A DNA stretch of 64,000 nt from positions 310,001 to 374,000 of the forward strand of contig NZ_JAUOTO010000004.1 of NCBI RefSeq assembly GCF_030546645.1, given 5' to 3'. A model generated the notes under the pieces. That model did no database searches, was not told the origin of the DNA, and saw only the letters and a list, made by a program, of their open reading frames with translations. This document shows positions 8,119 through 16,998 of the stretch, piece after piece (the first letter of the stretch is position 1; each line of letters begins with the position of its first letter). The position numbers were made by a program, and so were the translations under genes. This DNA is from Flavitalea plasmicola. GTDB taxonomy: Bacteria; Bacteroidota; Bacteroidia; Chitinophagales; Chitinophagaceae.

Positions 8119-9540
8119 ATGCTTAAGAGATCAATTGTTTGTTTTAGTATGTTGTTCCTTTTTCATGAAGGGAAAAGCCAGGATACTGCTGCGCATGCCA
8201 GTGATCCGTTTGCTTTCGGGGATTTTACGTGGCTGAACGGTACGAGCCGGAAGACTAGTCCCCCTGCTTTCGACTCCAAATATTTCACCGGGGATGTGAC
8301 CATCGACCTGAACTATTCGCATTCCTACAACCATCCTTTGGACAATACGGTGGTTGGGAGCACGGCGCTTGCCCGGAACAACGAGCTGCAGCTTTCTTTC
8401 ATGGGTGTGGGCGGAGATATCCATGTGAACAATGTGCGGGGGCGGGTGATGATGCAGTTCGGCACCCGTTCGACGGTGGTGCCCCGTAACGACAATAGTT
8501 CTTATAAGGGCCAGTATGACCTGCAAACCATTTACCGGTATATCAGCGAAGCTTATGCGGGATATCATTGGGATACCTGGCATGGCATCAACCTGGATGC
8601 GGGCATCTTCATGTCCTACATCGGGCTTTTCTCCTATAATAATTTCGAGAACTGGGGATATCAGCCTTCCTATACATCGGACAACACGCCCTGGTTCTTC
8701 AATGGCCTGCGGCTGCAGACATTTCCCACGGACAAGCTGAAGCTGGAATTCTGGCTGGTGAATGGCTGGCAGACCTATGGCAGGTTTAATCATTCGCCCG
8801 GCATGGGAGTCTCCGTTTATTACAGGCCGAAGGAGACGGTGGATTATGTGTTCAATAATTATTACGGGAAGGATGATCAAGGCGCGCCGGGCAGATATCG
8901 ATTCCACAGCGACAACAGTTACCAGCTGCGTTATCTGAACCGGAAGCATGGGTTTATCACTAAGGCGGCATTTTCGATCACGGGGGATTTCGGGTTTGAG
9001 AATGGGGATGGCGTGACGCCTTTCGGGAAGACGGATGGCAAGACAGGTGTGAAGCTGCCGGCGCAGAATTTCATCTCGGGGATGATCTACAACAGGCTTT
9101 GGTTGGGGGAGAAGCAAAAATTCGCCTGGACGATCGGGGGTGGATATATGCACAATCCGGGGCAGTACCTCGTGCTGGCGCCTACGGGTTATGCGGATAC
9201 GCTGTTCCAGCAGCAGACGGGGCCGGGGTCAACTTTCAATGCGTGGGATTATTCGACGTCGATCGATTATATGCCTAACCAGAACCTGACGCTGAAGCTG
9301 GAGTTTGTGCACAGGGCTGTTGCGGAGCTTGGCGCTGCGCCGGGCACGACACCATTAAAGGGATACTTTGCCGGTCCGGGCGGTGTGACATCACCATCGG
9401 GATATACGAATACGGGAGGGTATACTTACACCTCCAGCGGTGCTTCGGTGGCGCCGCCATTGAGCAGTTGGGGCGGCTGGATGCCAGACCTGGCCAAGTC
9501 GGAATCGAGGATCGTACTTGCTGTTATGGTAAGATTTTAA
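8119..9540 (+). CDS. OmpL-like outer-membrane beta-barrel porin (BBP2 type)
   Basis: 473 aa with an N-terminal signal peptide (hydrophobic to about residue 15, then GKSQD). The rest is an alternating-residue barrel pattern ending in IVLAVMVRF, a terminal aromatic as expected for insertion by BAM. The repeated segments YSHSYNHP, NNELQLS, GINLDAGIFMSYIG, SDNTPWFFNG and LVNGWQTYG are those of the putative beta-barrel porin-2 family. Presumably a passive channel for small solutes; specificity unknown. It is the intact copy of a tandem pair, the upstream copy being a pseudogene, and is preceded by a sigma-54-type site. 18 bp separate it from the next gene, so it is likely co-transcribed with the small secreted protein and the NtrC-type regulator. 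Confidence 0.85.
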   Translation: MLKRSIVCFSMLFLFHEGKSQDTAAHASDPFAFGDFTWLNGTSRKTSPPAFDSKYFTGDVTIDLNYSHSYNHPLDNTVVGSTALARNNELQLSFMGVGGDIHVNNVRGRVMMQFGTRSTVVPRNDNSSYKGQYDLQTIYRYISEAYAGYHWDTWHGINLDAGIFMSYIGLFSYNNFENWGYQPSYTSDNTPWFFNGLRLQTFPTDKLKLEFWLVNGWQTYGRFNHSPGMGVSVYYRPKETVDYVFNNYYGKDDQGAPGRYRFHSDNSYQLRYLNRKHGFITKAAFSITGDFGFENGDGVTPFGKTDGKTGVKLPAQNFISGMIYNRLWLGEKQKFAWTIGGGYMHNPGQYLVLAPTGYADTLFQQQTGPGSTFNAWDYSTSIDYMPNQNLTLKLEFVHRAVAELGAAPGTTPLKGYFAGPGGVTSPSGYTNTGGYTYTSSGASVAPPLSSWGGWMPDLAKSESRIVLAVMVRF

Positions 9541-9558
9541 AAATAAAAATTAAGGTAT

Positions 9559-9930
9559 ATGAGAACATTCATGATGTTGTTATTGGGTATTTGCCTGTAT
9601 GGCGGCATTGCAAAGGGACAGGATATTCGCAAGGTAGGCAAGGAGAAGTTCCGGATCGTCGATACGGCCGGGTTCTACCTGTACAGTATCAACAAGCTGG
9701 TCCAGGGCGAGAAGATCGCGCGACCGGAAACGGTTTATTATTTCAGTATCGACCGGCAATCTCCTGTCATGGAGCTGACGGTAGCCAACCTGGAAAAGGC
9801 TTTTGCGGGCAATGCGAAGTTCCGCTATTCGATGGAAGCCGAATTTCGGAGTGACAAGCAGCTGATGGCTTATGACAAGCAGCTGAAAGTTTATAAATTA
9901 AAGTATCTGTATAGTCAGTCTTCAAAATAA
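9559..9930 (+). CDS. Small secreted protein of unknown function
   Basis: 123 aa with a clear signal peptide (MRTFMMLLLGICLYGGIAKG, cleaved near GQD). The mature part of about 100 residues is charged, with the stretch FRIVDTAGFYLYSINKLVQG and a Lys/Tyr-rich tail. No catalytic motif or lipobox is visible. It sits 18 bp after the porin and 5 bp before the NtrC-type regulator, so it probably belongs to the same transcription unit and could be a periplasmic partner of either; this is context only. I do not recognise a family. Confidence 0.75.
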   Translation: MRTFMMLLLGICLYGGIAKGQDIRKVGKEKFRIVDTAGFYLYSINKLVQGEKIARPETVYYFSIDRQSPVMELTVANLEKAFAGNAKFRYSMEAEFRSDKQLMAYDKQLKVYKLKYLYSQSSK

Positions 9931-9935
9931 AGCAT

Positions 9936-11300
9936 ATGGCGGCGGCAGGAAATATTCTCGTGGTGGATGATGAAGACAAGCTGCGGGCGTTGTTAAAGAG
10001 GGTTATTTCGCTGGAGGGTTATGTGGTGCATGAGGCGGTTGATTGCAAGAGTGCATTGCGGATATTGCGTAAGGAGGATATAGATGTCGTTATCTGTGAT
10101 GTGCGTTTGCCTGATGGTAATGGCGTAGAGCTTACCCGGAGCATGAAGGTGAGGAATGCGGAAGTCGAGGTGATCCTGTTGACCGCCCATGCCAAAGTCC
10201 AGGATGTCGTGCAAGCCATGCGATCAGGGGCATTCGACTATATAGTAAAGGGAGATGATAACAACAGATTGTTGCCTCTGATCGCTCATGCCATGGAGAA
10301 GGCCCGATTGCAGAAGAGGGTATCGCGGTTGCAGGAGCAGGTGGCGCATGCTTTCAGCTTCGACCATATCATTGGAGAGTCAGCTGCGATCCGGGAGACG
10401 ATAGCGATGGCACGAAAGGTGACTGCTTCGGACACGACGGTCTTATTGCTGGGTGAAACGGGGACGGGGAAGGAGCTATTTGCGAAGGCTATTCATGCCG
10501 GCAGCGGGCGGGCATCTTTTCCATTTGTGGCGCTGAACTGCAGCTCTTTTTCAAAAGATTTGCTGGAGAGTGAATTATTCGGGCATAAGGCAGGCGCTTT
10601 TACGGGGGCGTTGAAGGACAAGAAGGGGTTGATCGAAGAGGCTTTTGGAGGGACCTTATTCCTGGATGAGATTGGGGAGATGCAGCAGGATCTCCAGGCG
10701 AAATTATTGCGCGTGCTGGAGGCCAGCCAGTTTTTCAAAGTAGGAAGTACGGTGCCTACTACTGCGAATGTGCGGGTGTTGTCGGCTACCAACCGGAATT
10801 TACCGAAGCAGGTGGAAGAGGGGATGTTCCGGGAAGATCTTTTTTACCGATTGAATGTTTTCACGGTGGAGATACCGCCGTTGAGGGAACGTGCAAAGGA
10901 CATACCATTACTGGCGGAGTATTTTATGAAGCTGTTTGCGGACAAATTGAACAAGCAGGTGACCGGGATGAGCAGGGAGTTCCTGCAGGTGCTGGAGCGG
11001 CAGCCCTGGAAGGGGAATATCCGGGAGCTGAAGAATGTCATTGAAAGGGCGGTCATCCTTTCGGATGCGGAGGAACTGGGTATTGATACGCTTCCGGTGA
11101 TCTGGGCCATGGAGTCGCCTGGGATACAAGCTTTGCAGGCTTTCGACCTGGCCAGCGTGGAAAGGCGGCATATACAGCGTGTGCTCGATCATACCGGTGG
11201 CAATAAGGTAGCTGCGGCGAAGCTGTTGAACATCGGATTGACGACCGTGTACCGGAAGATGGAGGAATACGGGTTGAACGGGACTTATCCGGAGGAGTGA
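9936..11300 (+). CDS. NtrC-family sigma-54-dependent response regulator
   Basis: 454 aa in the classic three-domain order. The receiver (1-120) has the acidic pair in VVDDED, phospho-acceptor Asp in VICDVRLPDG and the conserved Lys in DYIVKG. The AAA+ domain (about 140-370) has Walker A GETGTGKE, the sigma-54-contacting loop GAFTGA, Walker B GTLFLDEIGEM and the arginine-finger region FREDLFYRLNVF. A Fis-type helix-turn-helix (about 410-450) follows, with GGNKVAAAKLLNIGLTTVYRKMEEY. It should hydrolyse ATP to open sigma-54 promoters when phosphorylated. No sensor kinase is next to it. The surrounding amt, gltBD and porin genes suggest a nitrogen role, but NtrC-type activators have many targets. 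Confidence 0.92.
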   Translation: MAAAGNILVVDDEDKLRALLKRVISLEGYVVHEAVDCKSALRILRKEDIDVVICDVRLPDGNGVELTRSMKVRNAEVEVILLTAHAKVQDVVQAMRSGAFDYIVKGDDNNRLLPLIAHAMEKARLQKRVSRLQEQVAHAFSFDHIIGESAAIRETIAMARKVTASDTTVLLLGETGTGKELFAKAIHAGSGRASFPFVALNCSSFSKDLLESELFGHKAGAFTGALKDKKGLIEEAFGGTLFLDEIGEMQQDLQAKLLRVLEASQFFKVGSTVPTTANVRVLSATNRNLPKQVEEGMFREDLFYRLNVFTVEIPPLRERAKDIPLLAEYFMKLFADKLNKQVTGMSREFLQVLERQPWKGNIRELKNVIERAVILSDAEELGIDTLPVIWAMESPGIQALQAFDLASVERRHIQRVLDHTGGNKVAAAKLLNIGLTTVYRKMEEYGLNGTYPEE

Positions 11301-11333
11301 GCAACCTGGAGCGTTCGCATTTATTTGAAAAGC

Positions 11334-11368
11334 AAAAGGAGCACATTGTTATGCGCTCCTTTTTTTTG
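11334..11368 (+). terminator. Rho-independent terminator after the NtrC-type gene
   Basis: AAAAGGAGC (11334-11342) pairs with GCTCCTTTT (11355-11363), followed by a T run to about 11368. Closes the porin-regulator unit. Confidence 0.85.
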
Positions 11369-11384
11369 TAGTCTATGCTATTAA

Positions 11385-11468
11385 TTAATGTGCGGCTCTA
11401 TTTTGTGATTTTACCAGGGGAGCCAGCAACAGGACTAGTAAAGCTGCAAATGAAATAATCGTTGTCAT
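11385..11468 (-). CDS. Possible 27-aa single-span membrane peptide
   Basis: ATG at 11468 to TAA at 11385 encodes MTTIISFAALLVLLLAPLVK and a short polar tail (SQNRAAH). One hydrophobic helix with a basic and polar end fits a membrane peptide. The ATG is preceded by an A/T-rich leader (TAAATTAAACATC) of the kind Bacteroidetes use in place of Shine-Dalgarno sites. Too short for statistical coding signals; it may be spurious. Confidence 0.35.
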   Translation of the reverse strand: MTTIISFAALLVLLLAPLVKSQNRAAH

Positions 11469-11513
11469 GATGTTTAATTTATAGATTTTATAGATAAAGA
11501 TTCAAGTTTAGCA

Positions 11514-11840
11514 TTAGTTAAGCTCGGCATACCGGATCAACTGGTCCTTGTCCGTCTCATGGAAGATCTGCTCGTAGCGGGCATTAAATTCCTTTTCCAG
11601 GGAAACGATGACACTGTTGAGGTGATTTATATCATCTGAAAGATGCTGGGTTGTAAGGAATTTACTGGATGCCGTGAGCGGGCTGGTCTTTCCGGAAATC
11701 GTATTGGACAAGCTTTTTTCCAGTCTAACGATGTCTTCTCCTACGGTGAACGGGCTATCGGAGATGAATACTTTTTTAATCTCTCCGGGGTGAACATCGT
11801 TCTTCCATGCGATCAAACGATGTTTAAGATCCTGATGCAT
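11514..11840 (-). CDS. Small uncharacterised helical protein
   Basis: 108 aa, no signal peptide and no membrane segment. It is dominated by charged helices (HLNSVIVSLEKEFNARYEQI), with predicted coiled-coil character in the C-terminal half. ATG 11840 is preceded by an A/T-rich leader. Isolated between the NtrC-type gene and amt. Family not recognised; function unknown. Confidence 0.6.
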   Translation of the reverse strand: MHQDLKHRLIAWKNDVHPGEIKKVFISDSPFTVGEDIVRLEKSLSNTISGKTSPLTASSKFLTTQHLSDDINHLNSVIVSLEKEFNARYEQIFHETDKDQLIRYAELN

Positions 11841-12154
11841 ATTTTTAACGGGTTTTATTAGTAATGCTCTGTAATATGACGTAAAGTTAGGAGGAATATT
11901 GTTCAGATTGCGTGATGCCGGGGATGCTGCTGTCGGCTGAAGCCCTTTGCTGTAAAGGGTTTCATGCGATGGAGTGAATGTAAAGTGCGAATTTTTGGAT
12001 GGAGTTGATATGGAAAAGGGGGGTATAGTTTTTAAAAAACCATTTATTTCCGGAAGTTGGAGGGACGTGGGGAAGGGAATAAGGGATGTTTAATACATGT
12101 TTTATTTGGATAATATGATGGAAAAATTCTTGAAAATATTTTGTTAATAAACGA
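11841..12154. other. Intergenic stretch without a supported gene
   Basis: About 310 bp. I see only a small hairpin CCCTTT-GCTGT-AAAGGG near 11942-11958 and A/T-rich flanks. The open frames present have low-complexity, aromatic-rich products and no credible start. Confidence 0.5.
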
Positions 12155-12180
12155 AAAAACCCGGGCAAGCCCGGGTTTTT
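12155..12180 (-). terminator. Terminator after amt (symmetric)
   Basis: AAAAACCCGGG (12155-12165) and CCCGGGTTTTT (12170-12180) form an 11-bp stem with a 4-nt loop. T runs on both strands mean it could stop transcription from either side. Confidence 0.9.
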
Positions 12181-12198
12181 GATATCGAAATGAAAGAT

Positions 12199-13755
12199 CT
12201 AAGCCTGAGAGGGGTATGCTTCGACGCCGTGTTCGAACATGTCCAGGCCGCCGGGTCCTGTTTCACCTTCGGGTTCGACGCGGAGTTTCCAGGGGTAGGG
12301 TAATTTGTTGACTACCCACATGAGGATAAAAGCGACGATGAAGGTGGCGATGGTGACGACGGCGCTGCCGATGACCTGGGCTTTCAGCACGCCGATGCCG
12401 CCGCCGTAGAACAGACCTGCAACGGGTGCGGAGTTGTCGGCGCCGGTGGGGCCAGTTGCTCCGTATTGGCCGCTGGCGAAGAGGCCGAGGGAGATGGTTC
12501 CCCAGATGCCGCAGAAGCCGTGTACTGCTACGGCTCCGATGGGGTCATCGATACGCAAGTATTCCAGCAGGTTGATGGCTAGCCAAACCACTATGCCGGC
12601 CACAAGGCCCAGTATGATGGCGCCGAAGGGGGACACCCAATAACAGGGACAGGTAACGGCTACAAGGCCGGCGAGGAAGCCGTTGGTGGTATATCCCAGG
12701 TCGAACTTGCCTTTTGTATCACCGAACCAGAGGGCTAAGTACATCGCTCCGATGCCGCCTCCGCAGGCTGCCAGGGTGGTGTTGGCTGCTACGCGGCCGA
12801 TGCCTTGCATATCCATGGCGGAGAGCGTGCTGCCCGGGTTGAAACCGTACCATCCGAACCAGAGGATGAAACCGCCTACGGCGGCTACGGTCAGGTTGTG
12901 TGGTGCCGGCATGCCGCCGCCGTCCCGTTTGAAGACGCGGCCCAGGCGAGGTCCGAGGACGATGGCGCCTGCCAGGGAGATGACGCCTCCGATGGTGTGT
13001 ACGACGGTGGATCCTGCGAAGTCACGGAAGCCATTGCCCAGGTTGGGTAAGAAGTGGTCCTTCGTACCCATGAGTGCCAGCCAGCCATCGGGACCCCAGC
13101 ACCAGTGACCCACGATGGGATAGATGAACCCTGTGACGCCGATGCTGTACAGGATATCGCCGCGGAAGCTGGTGCGGCCGATCATGGCGCCGGAAGTAAC
13201 GGTGGAGGTAGTGTCGGCAAAGGCGAATTGGAAGATCCAGTGTGCCAGCAGCGGTATACCTGTGGCTTCGTAGGTATCCGGCGCTCCCTGCAGGAAGAAC
13301 CAATGGGTGCCGATGAAGCCGTTGCCTTCGCTGAACATAAAGGAGTAGCCGATGGCCCAGAAGAGGATACCGCAGATGCAGGTGTCGAAGATACATTCCA
13401 TCAATACGTTGACGGTTTCTCTTTTGCGTGCAAAGCCTGCTTCCAGGAATACGAAGCCGGGCTGCATTCCAAATACCAGAAAGGCTGCTACCAGTGTCCA
13501 GATGGTATTAGCCGTATTCATGAAAGTTGTCTCGTGCGGTGTCCAGGTTGGCGCCTGTGCGTGGGCGGGTGTGCCCATAATGATGGCAGGCAGGAATCCT
13601 ATGGCCACGAGGACCAGGAACAGGCCTATCATCTTACCGGCAAACATGCCTCCGGCAATGCGCCACTTGTCTTTTTTTGATAACTTGACCATGACTGGAA
13701 GGGTCCCAGTTCCTTCCATCATGAGCCTACCTTTAATAAAATTGGTTACTCCCAT
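12199..13755 (-). CDS. amtB: Ammonium transporter (Amt/MEP/Rh family)
   Basis: 518 aa, moves ammonium across the inner membrane. After a hydrophobic N-terminal segment ending TPAHAQA (likely a cleaved signal sequence, as in E. coli AmtB), the family core follows: WTLVAAFLVFGMQPGFVFLEAGFARKRE, DFAGSTVVHTIGGV (first pore His), LWFGWYGFNPGS and HGFCGIWGT (second pore His). The start may be ATG 13755 or one of the in-frame ATGs near codons 12-22, because the first 24 residues are unusual. It is 111 bp downstream of the minus-strand porin and probably shares its transcript. No PII (glnK/glnB) gene is adjacent, unlike the common amtB-glnK pair. Confidence 0.95.
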   Translation of the reverse strand: MGVTNFIKGRLMMEGTGTLPVMVKLSKKDKWRIAGGMFAGKMIGLFLVLVAIGFLPAIIMGTPAHAQAPTWTPHETTFMNTANTIWTLVAAFLVFGMQPGFVFLEAGFARKRETVNVLMECIFDTCICGILFWAIGYSFMFSEGNGFIGTHWFFLQGAPDTYEATGIPLLAHWIFQFAFADTTSTVTSGAMIGRTSFRGDILYSIGVTGFIYPIVGHWCWGPDGWLALMGTKDHFLPNLGNGFRDFAGSTVVHTIGGVISLAGAIVLGPRLGRVFKRDGGGMPAPHNLTVAAVGGFILWFGWYGFNPGSTLSAMDMQGIGRVAANTTLAACGGGIGAMYLALWFGDTKGKFDLGYTTNGFLAGLVAVTCPCYWVSPFGAIILGLVAGIVVWLAINLLEYLRIDDPIGAVAVHGFCGIWGTISLGLFASGQYGATGPTGADNSAPVAGLFYGGGIGVLKAQVIGSAVVTIATFIVAFILMWVVNKLPYPWKLRVEPEGETGPGGLDMFEHGVEAYPSQA

Positions 13756-13866
13756 TTTGCTTTGGTTTTTTTATTTGTGAATGTTTAGCTGGTTGTTTCA
13801 GGCATATAATAAGGTGTTAACAGGTCAGTTGATGGAATTAGGTTTCCGATGGATGTATGATGATCG

Positions 13867-14934
13867 TTAGAAAGAATAGATCGCTGCGATCAGGAAACTG
13901 GCGGTACTCTTGGTACCTGTGGTTCCGTCGCTTTTCAGGAACATAGCGGTGGTATTGGCATTGTCATAGCGGAATTCCGGAATGAAAGTGAAGCCATCCA
14001 CTTTGAACTGTGCGGAGAGGGTGCCAGCTATTACTTTATCGGATGCGATCTTGATATGATCCTTGTCGTGGAAATATTCTCCGCGGACGGTGAGGCCGAA
14101 CCAGGGAGCCGGATCGAGGTTGACATAGAGCGCTGCACCGGACCAGGTATGGGAAGTGGCATAATCGTCAGCGGTATACTTGGAATTGTTGATGGTGCCA
14201 TTAATCCCCAGGCTAAGCAGGCTGCTGAGCTTACCGGTGGCTACGAGATCATATTGATAGATCTTATTATCGGCTACGTCCTTGCCGCCTACGAAGTTGA
14301 GATAGAATTTATAGTTGTCTGTGGGAGCAAAACTATACTGGGCGATGAGGTTCTTGTTGCTTTTGCCGTTGTCCGGAATAGTGCGGAAATCGGTGGGGTT
14401 GGATACGCCGACCATGAAGCCGTGCTTTCCAAAAGTCAGATCAGCCTTCAGGCCTGTGTGGGAGAAGGGGCCGTTGGTGAACATATAAGACATGCTGTAA
14501 TTCCTGTTGGCATAAGCGTCCAGGACTTCATAGCCTACGTGGGTGCCCCAGGTACCGCCTGTGAGCTTTAGCCAGGCAATGGGTGTATAGCTGATGTACA
14601 ATTGTTTGATAGCTTGGGTAATACCATTGTCGTTGTAAGAAAATTCTTTTGCCCTGGGGCCAAAGCCGAGGTCGGCGACCAGGTCGACCTTTTGGGTCTT
14701 GTGCTCCAGCTTGAGGGTGGCCATGCCTAAAGTGGCCGCATTATGCGTATTGGTGAAGCTGGTCTTGTTATTGACCTGCTTGTTGAAATTATACCGGTAA
14801 TATACGTCGGCGGAACCTGTGATGGATAAGACGGGGGCTGGCGCTGCCGGTTTAGCGGCTGTGTCGGCTGTTTGGGCCCAAACTGAGCATGACATGAGGG
14901 TAGCGAAAAGGGAAAACGATAGTGTCCTAAGCAT
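13867..14934 (-). CDS. Outer-membrane beta-barrel porin (BBP2-like), upstream of amt
   Basis: 355 aa from ATG 14934 (MLRTLSFSLFATLMSCSVWA, a good signal peptide). An upstream in-frame ATG at 15027 would add 31 non-signal residues and is less likely. After a Pro/Ala-rich linker (PAAPAPV) the protein is a barrel of alternating strands with family-like motifs LYISYTPIAWLKLTGGTWG and YEVLDAYANRNYSMSYMF, and ends in IAAIYSF, a terminal Phe. It probably lets small solutes cross the outer membrane; pairing with the ammonium transporter suggests nitrogen compounds, which is inference. It is more distantly related to the porins at 6680 and 8119. Confidence 0.8.
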   Translation of the reverse strand: MLRTLSFSLFATLMSCSVWAQTADTAAKPAAPAPVLSITGSADVYYRYNFNKQVNNKTSFTNTHNAATLGMATLKLEHKTQKVDLVADLGFGPRAKEFSYNDNGITQAIKQLYISYTPIAWLKLTGGTWGTHVGYEVLDAYANRNYSMSYMFTNGPFSHTGLKADLTFGKHGFMVGVSNPTDFRTIPDNGKSNKNLIAQYSFAPTDNYKFYLNFVGGKDVADNKIYQYDLVATGKLSSLLSLGINGTINNSKYTADDYATSHTWSGAALYVNLDPAPWFGLTVRGEYFHDKDHIKIASDKVIAGTLSAQFKVDGFTFIPEFRYDNANTTAMFLKSDGTTGTKSTASFLIAAIYSF

Positions 14935-15334
14935 TTGCTGATGGTTTTGGTGAGTAAATAAAAATGGGTCGGAATGACCAGGAAGATTGGTTCTCTGGCA
15001 GTTTTTAGTTTTGATTAATGGCTTCAATCGCTGTATACCGGTAGACAGTCCTCAAAGGAGAAAGGCGTATTGGATTATCACATTAAAAAAAATTATAAGT
15101 GATGTTTGTAATGCTAATATAGTTAAACAAAGGAGATATGGGATATGCAATATTGTATATAATAAATTGTAATATGAAATAACTAACAGTGTTAGCTCTT
15201 CTTAAAAAATTAATAATTAGTTAATTGCAGCGGTCTTTATTTTTTCTTTATAAAATTAAAAATCGAAGTTGTTCAAAAAAGGAGGGAAAATTCAGTTGTT
15301 TGTTTAAGGAATTTCGGGGGGACTTTTGCAAAAT
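14935..15334. other. A/T-rich intergenic region between gltD and the porin
   Basis: About 400 bp, strongly A/T-rich in the part nearest gltD. It presumably holds the porin-amt promoter. I found no clear TAnnTTTG/TTTG pair with good spacing and no GG-N10-GC sigma-54 site, and no credible small gene. Confidence 0.4.
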
Positions 15335-15375
15335 GAAAAAACCCACCCTCTCTTTTGAAAAAAGTGAGGGTGGGT
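15335..15375 (-). terminator. Terminator after gltBD
   Basis: ACCCACCCTC (15341-15350) pairs with GAGGGTGGGT (15366-15375). On the minus strand the stem is followed by a run of six Ts (15335-15340). Confidence 0.9.
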
Positions 15376-15400
15376 AGAAGAAGGAGCTTTTATATTTTAT

Positions 15401-16870
15401 TTACAAAGCGATGAGGCTTTGGTCTTTTCTTTCCAGCAAGGATTGTCCCATGAGGTATTCATCCACTTTACGGGCGCATTCGCGGCCTTCGCTGATGGCC
15501 CAGACCACGAGGGACTGGCCTCGCCTCATGTCTCCGGCGGTGAATACTTTGGCGATATTGGTCTGGTAGTTTTTTTCGGGGGCTTTTACATTGCCTCTTT
15601 CATCCAGTTCGACGCCCAGCTCCTGGACGAGACCTGCGTGCTGCGGGTGGACGAAGCCCATGGCGAAGAGGGCGAGCTCGCAGGGGATCTCTCTCTCGCT
15701 GCCGGGTACTTCCACGAAGTTGGCGGCGCGTCCATCGTCGGTGAGCTTCCATTCGAGGGTGACGATCTTCAGGCCTTTGAGGTTGCCTTTTCCGTCGCCT
15801 ATGAATTCTTTGGTAGCTACTGCCCAGTGTCTGTCGGCTCCTTCTTCGTGGGAGGAGGAGGTTTTGAGGGTCATGGGGTAGGTGGGCCAGGGCATATGGG
15901 CGGTGCGGGCTTCCGGTGGTTTGGGCAGCAGCTCGAATTGGGTGACTGAGCGGGCCTTATGCCTGTTGGAGGTGCCGACGCAGTCGCTGCCTGTGTCGCC
16001 GCCGCCGATGACCACTACGTTCTTGCCGGTGGCCATGATGGCTTCTCCTTCGACGGGGAGCTTGCTGACGCGTTTGTTCTGTTGTTTAAGGAAGTCCATG
16101 GCGAAATGGACGCCTTTTAGTTCCCGGCCGGGGACGGGCAGATCGCGGGGGATGGTGGAGCCTCCGGCCAGGACGATGGCGTGGTATTCCCGCAGGAGGT
16201 CATTAATACTGATGTTGACGCCCACGTTGGCATTACATTTAAAGGTGATGCCTTCTTCTTCCATGAGCTTTATACGTCGGGCGACCACCCATTTTTCCAG
16301 CTTGAAGTCGGGGATGCCGTAGCGCAGCAGGCCGCCGGGTTCGTCGTCCCTTTCGAAGACGGTGACGGTGTGACCGGCTATGTTCAGCTGGTCGGCAGCG
16401 GCCAGTCCTGCGGGGCCTGATCCGACGATGGCAATTTTCTTTCCTGTCCGGGTGGCGGGTTTTTTCGCCTTGACGAGGCCGTTATCGAATGCTATTTCAA
16501 TGATGTGCTTTTCAATCTCTTCTATGGCCACGGGCGGCTGGTTGATGCCCAATACGCAGCTGCTTTCGCAGGGGGCGGGGCAGATGCGGCCTGTGAACTC
16601 GGGGAAGTTGTTGGTGGAGGAGAGGATGTCGTAAGCTTCCTGCCAGCTTTGTTTATAAACGGCGTCATTGAATTCGGGGATCACGTTGCCCAGGGGGCAT
16701 CCATGATGGCAAAAGGGGATGCCGCAGTTCATACAACGGGCCGCCTGCTGGTTAAGCTGCGACTCCTTATATAATGATACAAATTCCTTGTAGTCATTTT
16801 TCCGCTCCTGCACGGGGCGTTTGGAGGGTAATTCTCTGGTAAATTCCAGAAATCCGGTGGGTTTGCCCAT
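15401..16870 (-). CDS. gltD: Glutamate synthase small (beta) subunit
   Basis: 489 aa; passes electrons from NAD(P)H through FAD and Fe-S centres to GltB for glutamate formation. The N-terminal ferredoxin-like region (about 45-110) shows the cysteine clusters [14 protein letters not shown] and CPAPCESSC. Two Rossmann folds follow: [15 protein letters not shown] (FAD, about 147) and [12 protein letters not shown] (NAD(P)H, about 287), then the closing FAD motif [18 protein letters not shown]. Length is typical. It follows gltB on the same strand after a 128-bp gap filled by an inverted-repeat element, an unusually long spacer for a subunit pair. Confidence 0.96.
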   Translation of the reverse strand: MGKPTGFLEFTRELPSKRPVQERKNDYKEFVSLYKESQLNQQAARCMNCGIPFCHHGCPLGNVIPEFNDAVYKQSWQEAYDILSSTNNFPEFTGRICPAPCESSCVLGINQPPVAIEEIEKHIIEIAFDNGLVKAKKPATRTGKKIAIVGSGPAGLAAADQLNIAGHTVTVFERDDEPGGLLRYGIPDFKLEKWVVARRIKLMEEEGITFKCNANVGVNISINDLLREYHAIVLAGGSTIPRDLPVPGRELKGVHFAMDFLKQQNKRVSKLPVEGEAIMATGKNVVVIGGGDTGSDCVGTSNRHKARSVTQFELLPKPPEARTAHMPWPTYPMTLKTSSSHEEGADRHWAVATKEFIGDGKGNLKGLKIVTLEWKLTDDGRAANFVEVPGSEREIPCELALFAMGFVHPQHAGLVQELGVELDERGNVKAPEKNYQTNIAKVFTAGDMRRGQSLVVWAISEGRECARKVDEYLMGQSLLERKDQSLIAL

Positions 16871-16894
16871 TTCTGCTGATTTGTTTTTTTATTT

Positions 16895-16989
16895 CCGGCC
16901 ACAGAGAACAACGGAGTGGCTGAGTCACACATGAGAGCCGACTCCGCGTTCTCAATTTCTTGTTTATCTCTCGTTGCCTCTGTGGCCGG
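16895..16989. repeat. Nested inverted-repeat element between gltB and gltD
   Basis: Outer arms CCGGCCACAGAG (16895-16906) and CTCTGTGGCCGG (16978-16989) are perfect complements. Inside, GAGAACaaCGGAGT (16904-16917) pairs with ACTCCGcgTTCTC (16941-16953). Either or both could fold in the gltBD transcript. No T run follows, so it is not a standard terminator. It may set the GltB:GltD ratio or be a dispersed intergenic repeat. Confidence 0.7.
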
Positions 16990-16998
16990 CGGACCGAT

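Noticed and set aside
11962-12168. 68-aa minus-strand ORF before amt terminator
   Set aside because: Starts inside the terminator stem; aromatic-rich with low complexity and no plausible start site.
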